This document shows positions 27,936-36,773 of a DNA stretch of 64,000 nt, piece after piece. The notes beneath the pieces are model-generated. The model worked only from the letters and a program-made list of their open reading frames with translations, was not told the DNA's origin and ran no database searches. How positions within the stretch are numbered: position 1 is the stretch's first letter; each line of letters opens with the position of its first letter. This DNA is from Arenibacter sp. F20364 (lineage in GTDB: Bacteria; Bacteroidota; Bacteroidia; Flavobacteriales; Flavobacteriaceae), in contig NZ_JALKBD010000003.1 of NCBI RefSeq assembly GCF_023015905.1, forward strand, positions 231,677 to 295,676. Direction: 5' to 3'. Position numbers and translations under genes: made by a program.

Positions 27936-30446
27936 ATGCGCCTTTCTTGGGTATTCTTTTTTGGGATACTACTATCCTACCAACTCATTTATACTCAAGC
28001 ACCTAGAAAAAATACTTCTTCGGACATATATCACTCTATTCAAAAATTAAATTTTTTGGGTTCGGCCCTTTATATTGCCGCACATCCGGATGATGAAAAT
28101 ACAAGACTAATTTCCTATCTTTCCAATGAGGTAAAGGCCAAAACGGCTTACCTATCCCTAACCCGTGGTGATGGGGGACAAAACTTGATCGGTTCCGAGC
28201 TAAGGGAACTATTGGGAGTTTTAAGAACCCAGGAATTGCTGGCCGCAAGACGTATAGATGGAGGGGAACAATTTTTTTCAAGAGCCAATGATTTTGGATA
28301 CTCCAAACACCCGAACGAAACCCTTAAAATATGGAACAAGGAAGCCGTTCTAAGCGATGTTATCTGGATTATACGGAATTACAGACCGGATATTATCATC
28401 AACAGATTTGACCACAGATCACCAGGTACTACCCATGGACATCACACTTCCTCTGCCATGTTGAGCTATGAAGCTTTCGATCTGGCCAACAACCCCAATA
28501 TTTATCCAGAACAGTTAAAAAGTACTGCCGTTTGGCAGCCAAAAAGATTGTTTTTTAATACCTCTTGGTGGTTTTATGGCAGTGAGGACAAATTTCAAGA
28601 GGCGGACAAATCCAAAATGATCGATCTTGATGTAGGGGTGTATTACCCTTTAAGAGGTGTATCCAACAACGAAATAGCGTCACTTGCCAGTAGCCAGCAT
28701 TTGTGCCAAGGGTTTGGAAGGTTGTCTACCCGGGGGAGTGAAAATGAGTATATAGAACTTTTAAAAGGAGATCTGCCAAAGAATAAATCCGATATTTTTG
28801 ACGGAATAAATACGACTTGGTCGCGGGTTGAAGGCGGGGAAGCCGTCGGGAAAATTTTGTATGAAATTGAGAAAAATTTCGATTTTACCCATCCATCAAA
28901 ACACTTGCCACAGCTCATTGAAGGGTATAAAGCTATTTTAAAATTGAAGGACGAGCATTGGAAAGCAATTAAGAAAAAGGAATTGGAAGATATCATCCTA
29001 GCGGTTAGCGGACTTTATTTGGAAGCTACTGCAACAGCATCCAATACCTACCCGGGAAGTAATATACCTATCAATATTGAAGCGCTCAATAGAAGCGACG
29101 CAAACATTAATCTTATAGCAGTTTCCATCTCTGAGGACAATCGTGTGGCCAAAACAATCCCCCTAAGAGAAAACAACAAGGAAGTATTTCAAATAAATCT
29201 GAAGGTTCCTAGCAACATGTCTTACACTAGTCCATATTGGTTAAATAACAAGGGCACCACAGGAATGTATAAGGTTACCGACCAAAATCTAATTGGGAAA
29301 CCGGAAACTCCCAATGCTTTTGAGGTGAGCTTTGAGTTGGAATTCAACGGATATTCCATAAATATTGTAAAACCCATTGTATACAGATATTCCAAACCGG
29401 AAAAAGGGGAAATATACCAGCCCTTTGAAATATTGCCCGAGGCAACAGCAAGTTTTAAGGATAAAGTGATCATTTTTGCCGACTCCAAACCCAAAGAAAT
29501 TCCGGTGACCATAAAAGCGCTCAAAGACAATGTAAAGGGAGAATTACAGCTGTGTTATGGAAAAGGCTGGAAGGTAGATCAAGAAATAAAACCTTTTGAA
29601 ATAGCAAAAAGAGGAGATCAACATGTATTACATTTTCTGTTAACTCCACCCTCCGGAGAAGATGAAAATTATATTTCCCCCATTATTAAAGTTGATGGCA
29701 AAGAAATATCCAGGGAGTTGATCGAAATATCATATGACCATATTCCCAAACAATCTGTGTTATTGCCTTCTGAAACCAAAGTGGTCCGACTAAATATTAA
29801 TAAGAACGGGGAAAATATAGGATATATAAATGGGGCTGGGGATGAAATACCCGAGAGTTTGAAACAAATAGGATATAATGTCGTAAATATTGCCCCCAGT
29901 ACTATTCAGGAAGGTTCATTGGCCAAGTTCGATGCTATTGTTGTTGGTATAAGGGCATACAATGTGGTGGACGAATTAAAATTTAAACAACGCTATTTAT
30001 TGGATTATGTAAAAGAGGGGGGTAACCTAATTATTCAGTATAACACCGCTGGTAGAAATGGATTGGACATGGAGAACCTTGCTCCCTATCCCCTATCAAT
30101 TTCCCGTGACAGGGTTACGGATGAAACTTCCGATGTAAAAATACTGGCCAAAAGCCATGTCCTGGTCAACTATCCAAACAAAATAACCGAGAACGATTTT
30201 GCAGGTTGGGTTCAGGAACGCGGTCTATATTTCCCGGATGAATGGTCCAAAGAATTTACTCCCATACTTTCTATGAACGACGAAGGGGAACCTGCATTAA
30301 AAGGTAGCCTTTTGGTTGCACCGTATGGTAAGGGCAATTATATTTATACAGGATTAAGTTTTTTCAGGGAATTGCCCGCGGGAGTAACAGGTGCTTATAG
30401 GCTGTTCGCTAATATACTTTCCGTGAAACAAGAGACCCAAAAATAA
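27936..30446 (+). CDS. Large secreted PIG-L family deacetylase
   Basis: This 836-residue protein has a signal peptide (about 1-20, ending LIYTQ) and a PIG-L/LmbE zinc-deacetylase domain over about residues 35-290. The motif AAHPDDE (48-54), LTRGDGGQN and a distal HGHHTSSA (metal-binding histidines) are intact. About 500 further residues form beta-rich modules ending in a GATase1/ThuA-like region (FDAIVVGIRAYNV, GGNLIIQYNT). Size and export separate it from cytosolic BshB. The likely substrate is an N-acetylated sugar or glycan, but nothing in the sequence proves which. It is followed after 23 bases by a 33-codon gene and then a symporter. Confidence 0.9.
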   Translation: MRLSWVFFFGILLSYQLIYTQAPRKNTSSDIYHSIQKLNFLGSALYIAAHPDDENTRLISYLSNEVKAKTAYLSLTRGDGGQNLIGSELRELLGVLRTQELLAARRIDGGEQFFSRANDFGYSKHPNETLKIWNKEAVLSDVIWIIRNYRPDIIINRFDHRSPGTTHGHHTSSAMLSYEAFDLANNPNIYPEQLKSTAVWQPKRLFFNTSWWFYGSEDKFQEADKSKMIDLDVGVYYPLRGVSNNEIASLASSQHLCQGFGRLSTRGSENEYIELLKGDLPKNKSDIFDGINTTWSRVEGGEAVGKILYEIEKNFDFTHPSKHLPQLIEGYKAILKLKDEHWKAIKKKELEDIILAVSGLYLEATATASNTYPGSNIPINIEALNRSDANINLIAVSISEDNRVAKTIPLRENNKEVFQINLKVPSNMSYTSPYWLNNKGTTGMYKVTDQNLIGKPETPNAFEVSFELEFNGYSINIVKPIVYRYSKPEKGEIYQPFEILPEATASFKDKVIIFADSKPKEIPVTIKALKDNVKGELQLCYGKGWKVDQEIKPFEIAKRGDQHVLHFLLTPPSGEDENYISPIIKVDGKEISRELIEISYDHIPKQSVLLPSETKVVRLNINKNGENIGYINGAGDEIPESLKQIGYNVVNIAPSTIQEGSLAKFDAIVVGIRAYNVVDELKFKQRYLLDYVKEGGNLIIQYNTAGRNGLDMENLAPYPLSISRDRVTDETSDVKILAKSHVLVNYPNKITENDFAGWVQERGLYFPDEWSKEFTPILSMNDEGEPALKGSLLVAPYGKGNYIYTGLSFFRELPAGVTGAYRLFANILSVKQETQK

Positions 30447-30469
30447 CGGAATAGCAAACAAACGTCATT

Positions 30470-30571
30470 ATGTTCGAGAAATTTGATTGGAAAAAAGAAT
30501 ATACACTGGTAATAGTTCTCAATGTTATCTACATCATAGTTTTTTATTTAATAATGACCGGAAACCGATAA
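30470..30571 (+). CDS. 33-residue single-pass membrane peptide
   Basis: A short open frame fills the gap between the PIG-L gene (stop 30446) and the symporter (start 30573). It encodes MFEKFDWKKEYTLVIVLNVI, a further hydrophobic stretch YIIVFYLIM, and ends TGNR. The charged N-terminus followed by about 18 hydrophobic residues predicts a single inner-membrane helix with the N-terminus inside. The stop is followed one base later by the symporter ATG, so coupling is likely. It is too short for default gene callers. It may be a symporter accessory subunit; that is inference from position and topology. Confidence 0.7.
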   Translation: MFEKFDWKKEYTLVIVLNVIYIIVFYLIMTGNR

Positions 30572-30572
30572 A

Positions 30573-32279
30573 ATGGCAGCACTAGATTGGATCATACTTG
30601 TTGGAACCCTTATGTTCATTGTTGGATATGGTGTTTGGAGAACAAAAGGAAGCAAGGATGTAAAGGACTATGTCCTTGGCGGTCACGACGCCAAATGGTG
30701 GACCATAGGTCTTTCTGTAATGGCTACTCAGGCCAGTGCCATAACATTTTTATCAACTCCAGGACAGGCCTTTCATGACGGAATGGGATTTGTTCAATTC
30801 TATTTTGGTCTACCGTTGGCCATGATTATCATTTGCTTAGTATTTGTCCCCATTTATCACAGGCTCAATGTATATACCGCCTATGAGTTCTTAGAAAACC
30901 GCTTTGATCTAAAAACAAGGACATTGGCAGCTTTGTTATTTTTAATTCAACGTGGTCTTGCCGCGGGTATTACCATTTTTGCACCTTCAATTATTCTTTC
31001 TGCCGTATTGGGCTGGGACTTGAAGACCCTAAATATTCTAATAGGTATCCTTGTTATCATTTATACCGTTTCTGGTGGTACCAAGGCTGTGAGTGTTACA
31101 CATAAGCAACAAATGTTCATCATCATGACAGGGATGTTTATCGCATTCTTTTTTATACTCGGATATTTACCGGAGGACATCACTTTCAGCAAAGCATTGA
31201 AGATCGCCGGAGCCAGTGATAAATTGAATATTTTGGATTTTAGCGTCAATACCACAAGTCGTTATACCTTTTGGAGTGGAATTACGGGTGGGCTTTTTCT
31301 TGCCTTGGCCTATTTTGGAACGGATCAAAGTCAAGTGCAAAGATATCTTTCCGGTAAAACAGTCAGGGAAAGTCAACTTGGACTAATCTTCAATGGATTG
31401 CTAAAAATACCTATGCAATTCTTTATACTGTTGGTGGGTGTAATGGTATTTATATTTTTTCAATTCAACCATTCCCCTTTAAACTTCAATCCAGCGGCTA
31501 CGAACGCCATAATGGAATCTTCATATGCCGAGGATTATAAAATTTTGGAAGAAGAACATTTGGTTCTGGAAAGTGAAAAAAGAATGGCCCAGAATAAATT
31601 TTCCGGGGCTCTTGATCTTAAGGAGTACGACGCTATTGAAGATGCCAAACAACACATTGTTAGTATAAACAATAAGGATAAGGAAAATAGAAAGGCTGCC
31701 CAAGCATTAATTTCTATGGCGGATGACAGTGTAGAGACCAATGACAAGGATTATGTGTTTATCCATTTTATTTTAAATTTTCTTCCTAAGGGGCTAATCG
31801 GTCTGTTGTTGGCTGTGATTCTTTCGGCCGCTATGTCCTCTACCGCCTCCGAATTAAATGCTTTGGGAACGGTTACGTCTTTGGATCTATACAAACGAAA
31901 TAAGAAAGGTGAATTTACACAGGCGCATTATGTAAAGGTTTCAAAGTTATTCACCCTAATGTGGGGAGCTATTGCTATTTCAATTGCCTGTGTCGCCAAC
32001 TTATTTGATAATTTAATTCAGTTGGTGAACATTATCGGCTCTATATTTTATGGGAATGTTCTTGGTATTTTTCTGATTGCCTTCTTTTTTAAATTCATCA
32101 AGGGCAACGCCGTTTTTGTAGCAGCCATAATAACACAATGCATTGTAATTATTGGCTGGAGTTACGATTGGATGTCCTATTTGTGGTTAAATGCCTTTGG
32201 GTGCTGTCTAATAATTGTATTTGCAACGGTATTGGAAGGTTTTGATCGCCTGCTTAAAAATCCACCAATAGAGGCGTAA
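30573..32279 (+). CDS. Sodium:solute symporter (SSS family)
   Basis: This 568-residue, 13-14-helix transporter moves a solute with sodium. SSS signatures are KDYVLGGHDAKWWTIGLSVMA near the N-terminus, GLPLAMIII, the AYEFLENRFDLKTR loop and the AVILSAAMSSTASELNALGTV segment, which contains the Na2-site serines. A hydrophilic loop at about 312-390 (KILEEEHLVLESEKRM and following) interrupts the later helices and is larger than in sugar symporters such as SglT. The substrate is unknown, but coupling to a secreted deacetylase suggests a sugar or amino sugar. There is no TonB-type gene in the same unit. Confidence 0.92.
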   Translation: MAALDWIILVGTLMFIVGYGVWRTKGSKDVKDYVLGGHDAKWWTIGLSVMATQASAITFLSTPGQAFHDGMGFVQFYFGLPLAMIIICLVFVPIYHRLNVYTAYEFLENRFDLKTRTLAALLFLIQRGLAAGITIFAPSIILSAVLGWDLKTLNILIGILVIIYTVSGGTKAVSVTHKQQMFIIMTGMFIAFFFILGYLPEDITFSKALKIAGASDKLNILDFSVNTTSRYTFWSGITGGLFLALAYFGTDQSQVQRYLSGKTVRESQLGLIFNGLLKIPMQFFILLVGVMVFIFFQFNHSPLNFNPAATNAIMESSYAEDYKILEEEHLVLESEKRMAQNKFSGALDLKEYDAIEDAKQHIVSINNKDKENRKAAQALISMADDSVETNDKDYVFIHFILNFLPKGLIGLLLAVILSAAMSSTASELNALGTVTSLDLYKRNKKGEFTQAHYVKVSKLFTLMWGAIAISIACVANLFDNLIQLVNIIGSIFYGNVLGIFLIAFFFKFIKGNAVFVAAIITQCIVIIGWSYDWMSYLWLNAFGCCLIIVFATVLEGFDRLLKNPPIEA

Positions 32280-32511
32280 TATTTTTCTTCATTTTCATTG
32301 TTTTGGTTTTGCAGTAATACCCAAAGACAAACTATCACCCATCCAATTTTTCCTGTATATAAGTAGGTTTGATAGTTAGTTTATACTGAAAATTATTCAT
32401 GTCCACGAAAATTTTAGTTGATTTACTAAGATTATTTCTATATTTAATGTTATCAAACTGTTAAAAGTTGCTTGAAATGTTAAATAACTTTCCCTGTTTT
32501 TACTTACTCTA

Positions 32512-33552
32512 ATGATCAAAGAGAAATACACAATAAAGGACATTGCCTTAATGGCAGGCGTTTCCAAAGGAACTGTAGATAGGGTATTGCACAAACGAGG
32601 CAAGGTTTCGCAAAAGGCATTTGAAAAGGTAGACAGAGTTCTAAAAGAAATTGACTATAAGCCTAATCCTATAGCCAGAAACCTTAAAAAAAACAAGACC
32701 TATAGTATCCATGTTCTGCTTCCTGACCCCAATAAGGATCCATATTGGATTCCTGCCAATGAAGGAGTTTTGGAAGCCTCCAACCAATTCACCCCTTTTG
32801 GTATAATAATCAGGAAGTATTTTTATGACCCTAGGAATAATTCATCTTTTGTAGAACATTCTCAGGAAGCAATCCAATCACGTCCCGATGTTCTTTTAAT
32901 GGCTCCCATTTTTGAAAATGAATCTCAATTGGTTTTAAAAAGGTGTTCAGAGACCAAAATTCCCGTAGTTCTTTTCAATAACCACATAAATTGTTTTAAG
33001 GAACAAATTTTTATTGGTCAGGATCTAAAACAAAGTGGTAGGGTTGCGGCAAGTTTAATGGATAGAATTATAGGAAGGAATGATGAAATAGCCATCATCC
33101 ATATAAACAAGGAACCACACATGCAATCAAAGGAAAACGGATTTATAGAATTTTTTACAGAAAAAAAGGACAGTAATCACATCATGGTTTCCAAAGAATT
33201 TAATTCTGCCGAAAAGATCCATTTTAACCAAGAAGTGTCGCGATTCATAAAAAGCAATCCTAAGATCAATGCATTCTTTGTTACTAATTCAAAAGCATTT
33301 ATGCTCGTAGAAGCTCTTCAAAATCTTCAAAAAAAGGACAGCTCTATAATAGGTTACGATTTATTAGAACCTAACATAAAGTATCTCAAGGAAGGGGCCA
33401 TCAAATTTTTAATACACCAGAAACCGAAAAGGCAGGCTTTTCTGAGTGTCAGTTATTTGGCCGAGCATTTCCTGTTCGGAAAAGCATTACCCCCCCAAGA
33501 ATTCCTCCCTATAGATATTATCACCACAGAAAATGCCCAATATTACCTTTAA
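32512..33552 (+). CDS. LacI-family transcriptional regulator
   Basis: This 346-residue regulator has an N-terminal LacI helix-turn-helix (residues about 7-27, YTIKDIALMAGVSKGTVDRV) and hinge, then a periplasmic-binding-protein-like effector domain (about 65-340; IHVLLPDPNKDPYW, EIAIIHINKEPHM, IIGYDLLEPNIKYL). No membrane segment or signal peptide is present. It sits directly upstream of susC in the same direction with a candidate operator and hairpin in between. It most likely controls the SusC/SusD genes in response to the imported sugar; effector identity is unknown. The upstream 232 bases contain no clear promoter. Confidence 0.92.
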   Translation: MIKEKYTIKDIALMAGVSKGTVDRVLHKRGKVSQKAFEKVDRVLKEIDYKPNPIARNLKKNKTYSIHVLLPDPNKDPYWIPANEGVLEASNQFTPFGIIIRKYFYDPRNNSSFVEHSQEAIQSRPDVLLMAPIFENESQLVLKRCSETKIPVVLFNNHINCFKEQIFIGQDLKQSGRVAASLMDRIIGRNDEIAIIHINKEPHMQSKENGFIEFFTEKKDSNHIMVSKEFNSAEKIHFNQEVSRFIKSNPKINAFFVTNSKAFMLVEALQNLQKKDSSIIGYDLLEPNIKYLKEGAIKFLIHQKPKRQAFLSVSYLAEHFLFGKALPPQEFLPIDIITTENAQYYL

Positions 33553-33586
33553 TAAGGTTATTGCTGGAGAAAATAATTTAACGCTT

Positions 33587-33610
33587 ACCTTAAAAAAATT
33601 AAGGTTTTAA
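33587..33610 (+). terminator. Hairpin after the lacI-family gene
   Basis: ACCTTAA (33587-33593) pairs with TTAAGGT (33599-33605) around an A5 loop. Only four Ts follow. It may be a weak terminator separating the regulator from susC. Confidence 0.5.
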
Positions 33611-33612
33611 TT

Positions 33613-33630
33613 AATGTGCTCGAACACATT
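33613..33630. promoter_or_regulatory. Candidate LacI-family operator
   Basis: AATGTGCTCGAACACATT is an 18-bp palindrome with a single mismatched pair. The even symmetry and central CG are typical of LacI-family operators. It lies 60 bases past the regulator stop and 97 bases before the susC start, just upstream of a possible -33 TTTG. No second copy was seen upstream of the regulator, the PIG-L gene or the VCBS gene. Confidence 0.65.
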
Positions 33631-33643
33631 TACGCCTAAACTA

Positions 33644-33674
33644 TTTGTTTTATTGGAAAAAAAGATTAATTTCA
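33644..33674 (+). promoter_or_regulatory. Possible susC promoter
   Basis: TTTG (33644-33647) is followed after 19 bases by TAATTTCA (33667-33674), a partial match to TAnnTTTG. Spacing is ideal but the -7 half is poor, as expected for a promoter needing activation or derepression. Confidence 0.4.
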
Positions 33675-33727
33675 CCATTAACTTAATATTAACAAACAAC
33701 TAATTTATTAACTCAAACAATTTTATT

Positions 33728-36700
33728 ATGGTAAAAAAATTGCTACTATTTTTTGTGTTAGTATTCGGAGCCTATCCGTTACTGGCACAAAGCAAAACGG
33801 TGACAGGTATGGTCACCGATGCAACGGATGGTTCCCCCCTACCAGGTGTAAACGTACTGGTACAAGGAACCACAACTGGGACTCAAACTGATTTTGATGG
33901 GAATTATTCCATTGAGGCAGAAAGCGGGAACGTATTGGTATTTTCATTTCTAGGAATGAAGACCCAATCCGTTACTGTAGGTGCATCAAATACAATTAAT
34001 GTATCTATGGAAGAAGATGCGGAACAACTGGGAGAAGTGGTTGTTACGGCATTGGGTATTAAAAGGGAAGAAAAAACCCTAACCTATGCACAACAAACGG
34101 TGGATTCTGATGAACTTACTAAAACCCGTGACCCAAACTTCATGAACGCCATAGCTGGAAAAACTGCAGGTGTAGAAATTAAAAAGAGTAGCTCAGGTGC
34201 AGGAGGATCATCAAGGATACAAATGAGAGGGAGTAAATCGTTGGAAGGAGATAGTTCCCCACTTTTTGTAATTGATGGTATTCCTATGGCCAACAACAGG
34301 GGAAGCCAACCCGGTATGTGGGGAGGTGTAGATTCAGGAGATGGATTATCTGCCATCAATCCTGATGATATTGAAAGTATCAGTATTTTGAGAGGGGCCA
34401 ACGCTGCCGTGTTATATGGTAGCCAAGGTGCCAATGGGGTGGTGGTAATCACAACAAAAAGTGGATCCAAAGGAAAGACAACGGTAAATTTAAATAGTAG
34501 TTATACTTTTGAGCATTACTTGGAACTTCCTGATTTTCAATATAAGTATGGTGCTGTTGGCGCAGCTAAGGAAAGTTGGTCTACTACCCCTGGCAATTAT
34601 AATGACGAATACATAGAGAATTTTTTTCAAACGGGTCATAACTTTAATAACTCGGTGAGTATAAGTGGGGGCAATGATAAGACCCAGACCTATTTTTCTT
34701 ACGGAAATATTACAGCCTCGGGAATTACTCCCACTAATGACTATAATAAACATACTTTCAATTTTAAACAATCTACCAAGTTGTTAAATGATAAATTGAC
34801 TGCTACTTCCAATGTTATTATGACTCAGGAAAAATCTAAAAACAGGTTGCCCTCGGGATATTATTTGAACCCGATTACCGGTTTATATTTCTTTCCACGT
34901 AACCGAGACTTCTATAACTTTAAGAATAATTATGAGGTTTTTGATGAAACCCGGAACCTTATGGCGCAAAATTGGTTTGTTTCCGACCACCATCAGTCGA
35001 ACCCCTATTGGATTGTTAATAAGCAGCCACGTACTGACGAGACCAAAAGGGTAATTGGAAACCTTTCCTTAAAATATGACTTTTTGGATAATTTGAGTTT
35101 GCAGGTGAGGGGTAATATTGACTATGCCTCTAAAGTTCGTGAACAACAGCATGCAGCAACTTCCAACTCTACCAATGTGCACCCTAACGGGGCATGGAAC
35201 TATGATAAATCTGAGGACCAACTATTGTATACGGATGCAATTCTCACATACAATACGGACATATCTGAAGATTTTAGCCTTAACGCAGTATTGGGTGCGA
35301 GTTATCAAAAATCGGAGTATGGAGTAGGTGTCCGGGTTGGTGTTAATGGCGGAGGCTCAGGTACTTTGGGATTGATTTATCCCAATGAATTTTATTTCCA
35401 AAATTTACCAACTAATGTCATAGTGGAATCCTATACCGATGGGACGATTATAAAACAAGGTGCCTTTGTCAACGCCCAGATTGGATATAAGGATATGCTC
35501 TTTTTTGATTTTTCAGGAAGAAATGACTGGGCCTCTACTTTGGCCTTAACTGGGAATGATTCTTATTTCTATCCTGCCTTTGGACTAACGGCTTTAATGG
35601 ATCAAATTTTTGAGCTTCCCGAAACAATTAGTTTTGCAAAATTACGAGGGTCATGGACTCAGGTAGGCAATGAAGTGCCATGGAATTTAATTGCCCCGAG
35701 TAATAATATTAACGGAGCCTTGGGAAATTTAAATAGGCAGACACAGACACCATTTTATGATGCCAAGCCAGAAATTATTACAAGTTGGGAAATTGGAACT
35801 GATCTACGTTTTTTACAAAACCGTTTGGGGCTGGATTTTACGTATTATAATATAACCAGTAAAGATCAATTTTTAAGGGCTAATTTGAGTCAATCAGAAA
35901 GTCAAGGGGGCTTTACTGTGGCTTATATAAATACAGGAGAAATTACCAATAAAGGATTGGAAATAACCTTAAATGCTACTCCAATTCAGAGTGAGGATTT
36001 TGAGTGGAACACTTCTTTTAATTTTACAAAAAATAAAAATACGATTGTAGATATTGGTCCGGAAGATGAAAAATTTTATGATTTAGGGTCATCTGAAGGC
36101 TATTATTCACGATTATATGAAGGAGGCTCCTTTAACGACTTGTATGTAATTAAATTTGCTCGAGATGACCAAGGTCGTATCCAGTTCCAAAATGGCACTC
36201 CGTTAAAGCAAACAATTCCAGAATTGGCAGGCAACCTTGACCCGAAGTGGAGCTTAGGATGGAACAATAGTGTTTCCTTTAAAAATTTCTCTTTGGGAGT
36301 ATTGATCAATGGTCGCTTTGGCGGAAAAGTATTTAGTCAGACCGAGTCTTTATTGGATGCTTATGGGGTTTCACAACGAACCGCTGATGCTAGAGATGTA
36401 GGAGAAGTAATCGTTAATGGTGTTGATATTGATTCCGGTACGGCTATTACCAGTGTAGATCCCGAAACTTGGTACACTTCCGTTGGAGATCGTACACCTA
36501 TTGGCGAAAATTATGTATATGACCGTACAAATATTAAATTGAGCCAACTTTCAATAGGTTATAATTTTGATATGTCCAAGTCGTCCCTGCCCATAAAGGC
36601 AGCAAGTCTGTCATTCATTGGAAATAATCTGTTCTTTTTCCACAAGGAAGCCCCTTTTGATCCGGAATTGGCAATGAGTACCAATCGTAATGCACAAGGT

Positions 36701-36763
36701 TTGGACAATTTTAATCTTCCTTCCACAGGAACTTATGGGTTCAATCTTAAACTAACTTTTTAA
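33728..36763 (+). CDS. SusC/RagA family TonB-linked outer-membrane transporter
   Basis: This 1011-residue outer-membrane barrel imports a ligand captured by its SusD partner, powered by TonB. It has a signal peptide (about 1-21, ending LLAQS) and a carboxypeptidase-regulatory-like domain (TVTGMVTDATDGSPLPGVNV to about residue 95). The TonB-dependent plug contains LGIKREEKTLTYAQQ, RGSKSLEGDSSPLFVIDGIP and the SusC signature SISILRGANAAVLYGSQGAN. The beta barrel ends in GTYGFNLKLTF with the terminal Phe needed for BAM recognition. It is complete. SusD follows after 10 bases. The ligand is unknown. Confidence 0.96.
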   Translation: MVKKLLLFFVLVFGAYPLLAQSKTVTGMVTDATDGSPLPGVNVLVQGTTTGTQTDFDGNYSIEAESGNVLVFSFLGMKTQSVTVGASNTINVSMEEDAEQLGEVVVTALGIKREEKTLTYAQQTVDSDELTKTRDPNFMNAIAGKTAGVEIKKSSSGAGGSSRIQMRGSKSLEGDSSPLFVIDGIPMANNRGSQPGMWGGVDSGDGLSAINPDDIESISILRGANAAVLYGSQGANGVVVITTKSGSKGKTTVNLNSSYTFEHYLELPDFQYKYGAVGAAKESWSTTPGNYNDEYIENFFQTGHNFNNSVSISGGNDKTQTYFSYGNITASGITPTNDYNKHTFNFKQSTKLLNDKLTATSNVIMTQEKSKNRLPSGYYLNPITGLYFFPRNRDFYNFKNNYEVFDETRNLMAQNWFVSDHHQSNPYWIVNKQPRTDETKRVIGNLSLKYDFLDNLSLQVRGNIDYASKVREQQHAATSNSTNVHPNGAWNYDKSEDQLLYTDAILTYNTDISEDFSLNAVLGASYQKSEYGVGVRVGVNGGGSGTLGLIYPNEFYFQNLPTNVIVESYTDGTIIKQGAFVNAQIGYKDMLFFDFSGRNDWASTLALTGNDSYFYPAFGLTALMDQIFELPETISFAKLRGSWTQVGNEVPWNLIAPSNNINGALGNLNRQTQTPFYDAKPEIITSWEIGTDLRFLQNRLGLDFTYYNITSKDQFLRANLSQSESQGGFTVAYINTGEITNKGLEITLNATPIQSEDFEWNTSFNFTKNKNTIVDIGPEDEKFYDLGSSEGYYSRLYEGGSFNDLYVIKFARDDQGRIQFQNGTPLKQTIPELAGNLDPKWSLGWNNSVSFKNFSLGVLINGRFGGKVFSQTESLLDAYGVSQRTADARDVGEVIVNGVDIDSGTAITSVDPETWYTSVGDRTPIGENYVYDRTNIKLSQLSIGYNFDMSKSSLPIKAASLSFIGNNLFFFHKEAPFDPELAMSTNRNAQGLDNFNLPSTGTYGFNLKLTF

Positions 36764-36773
36764 AAAAATAAAC

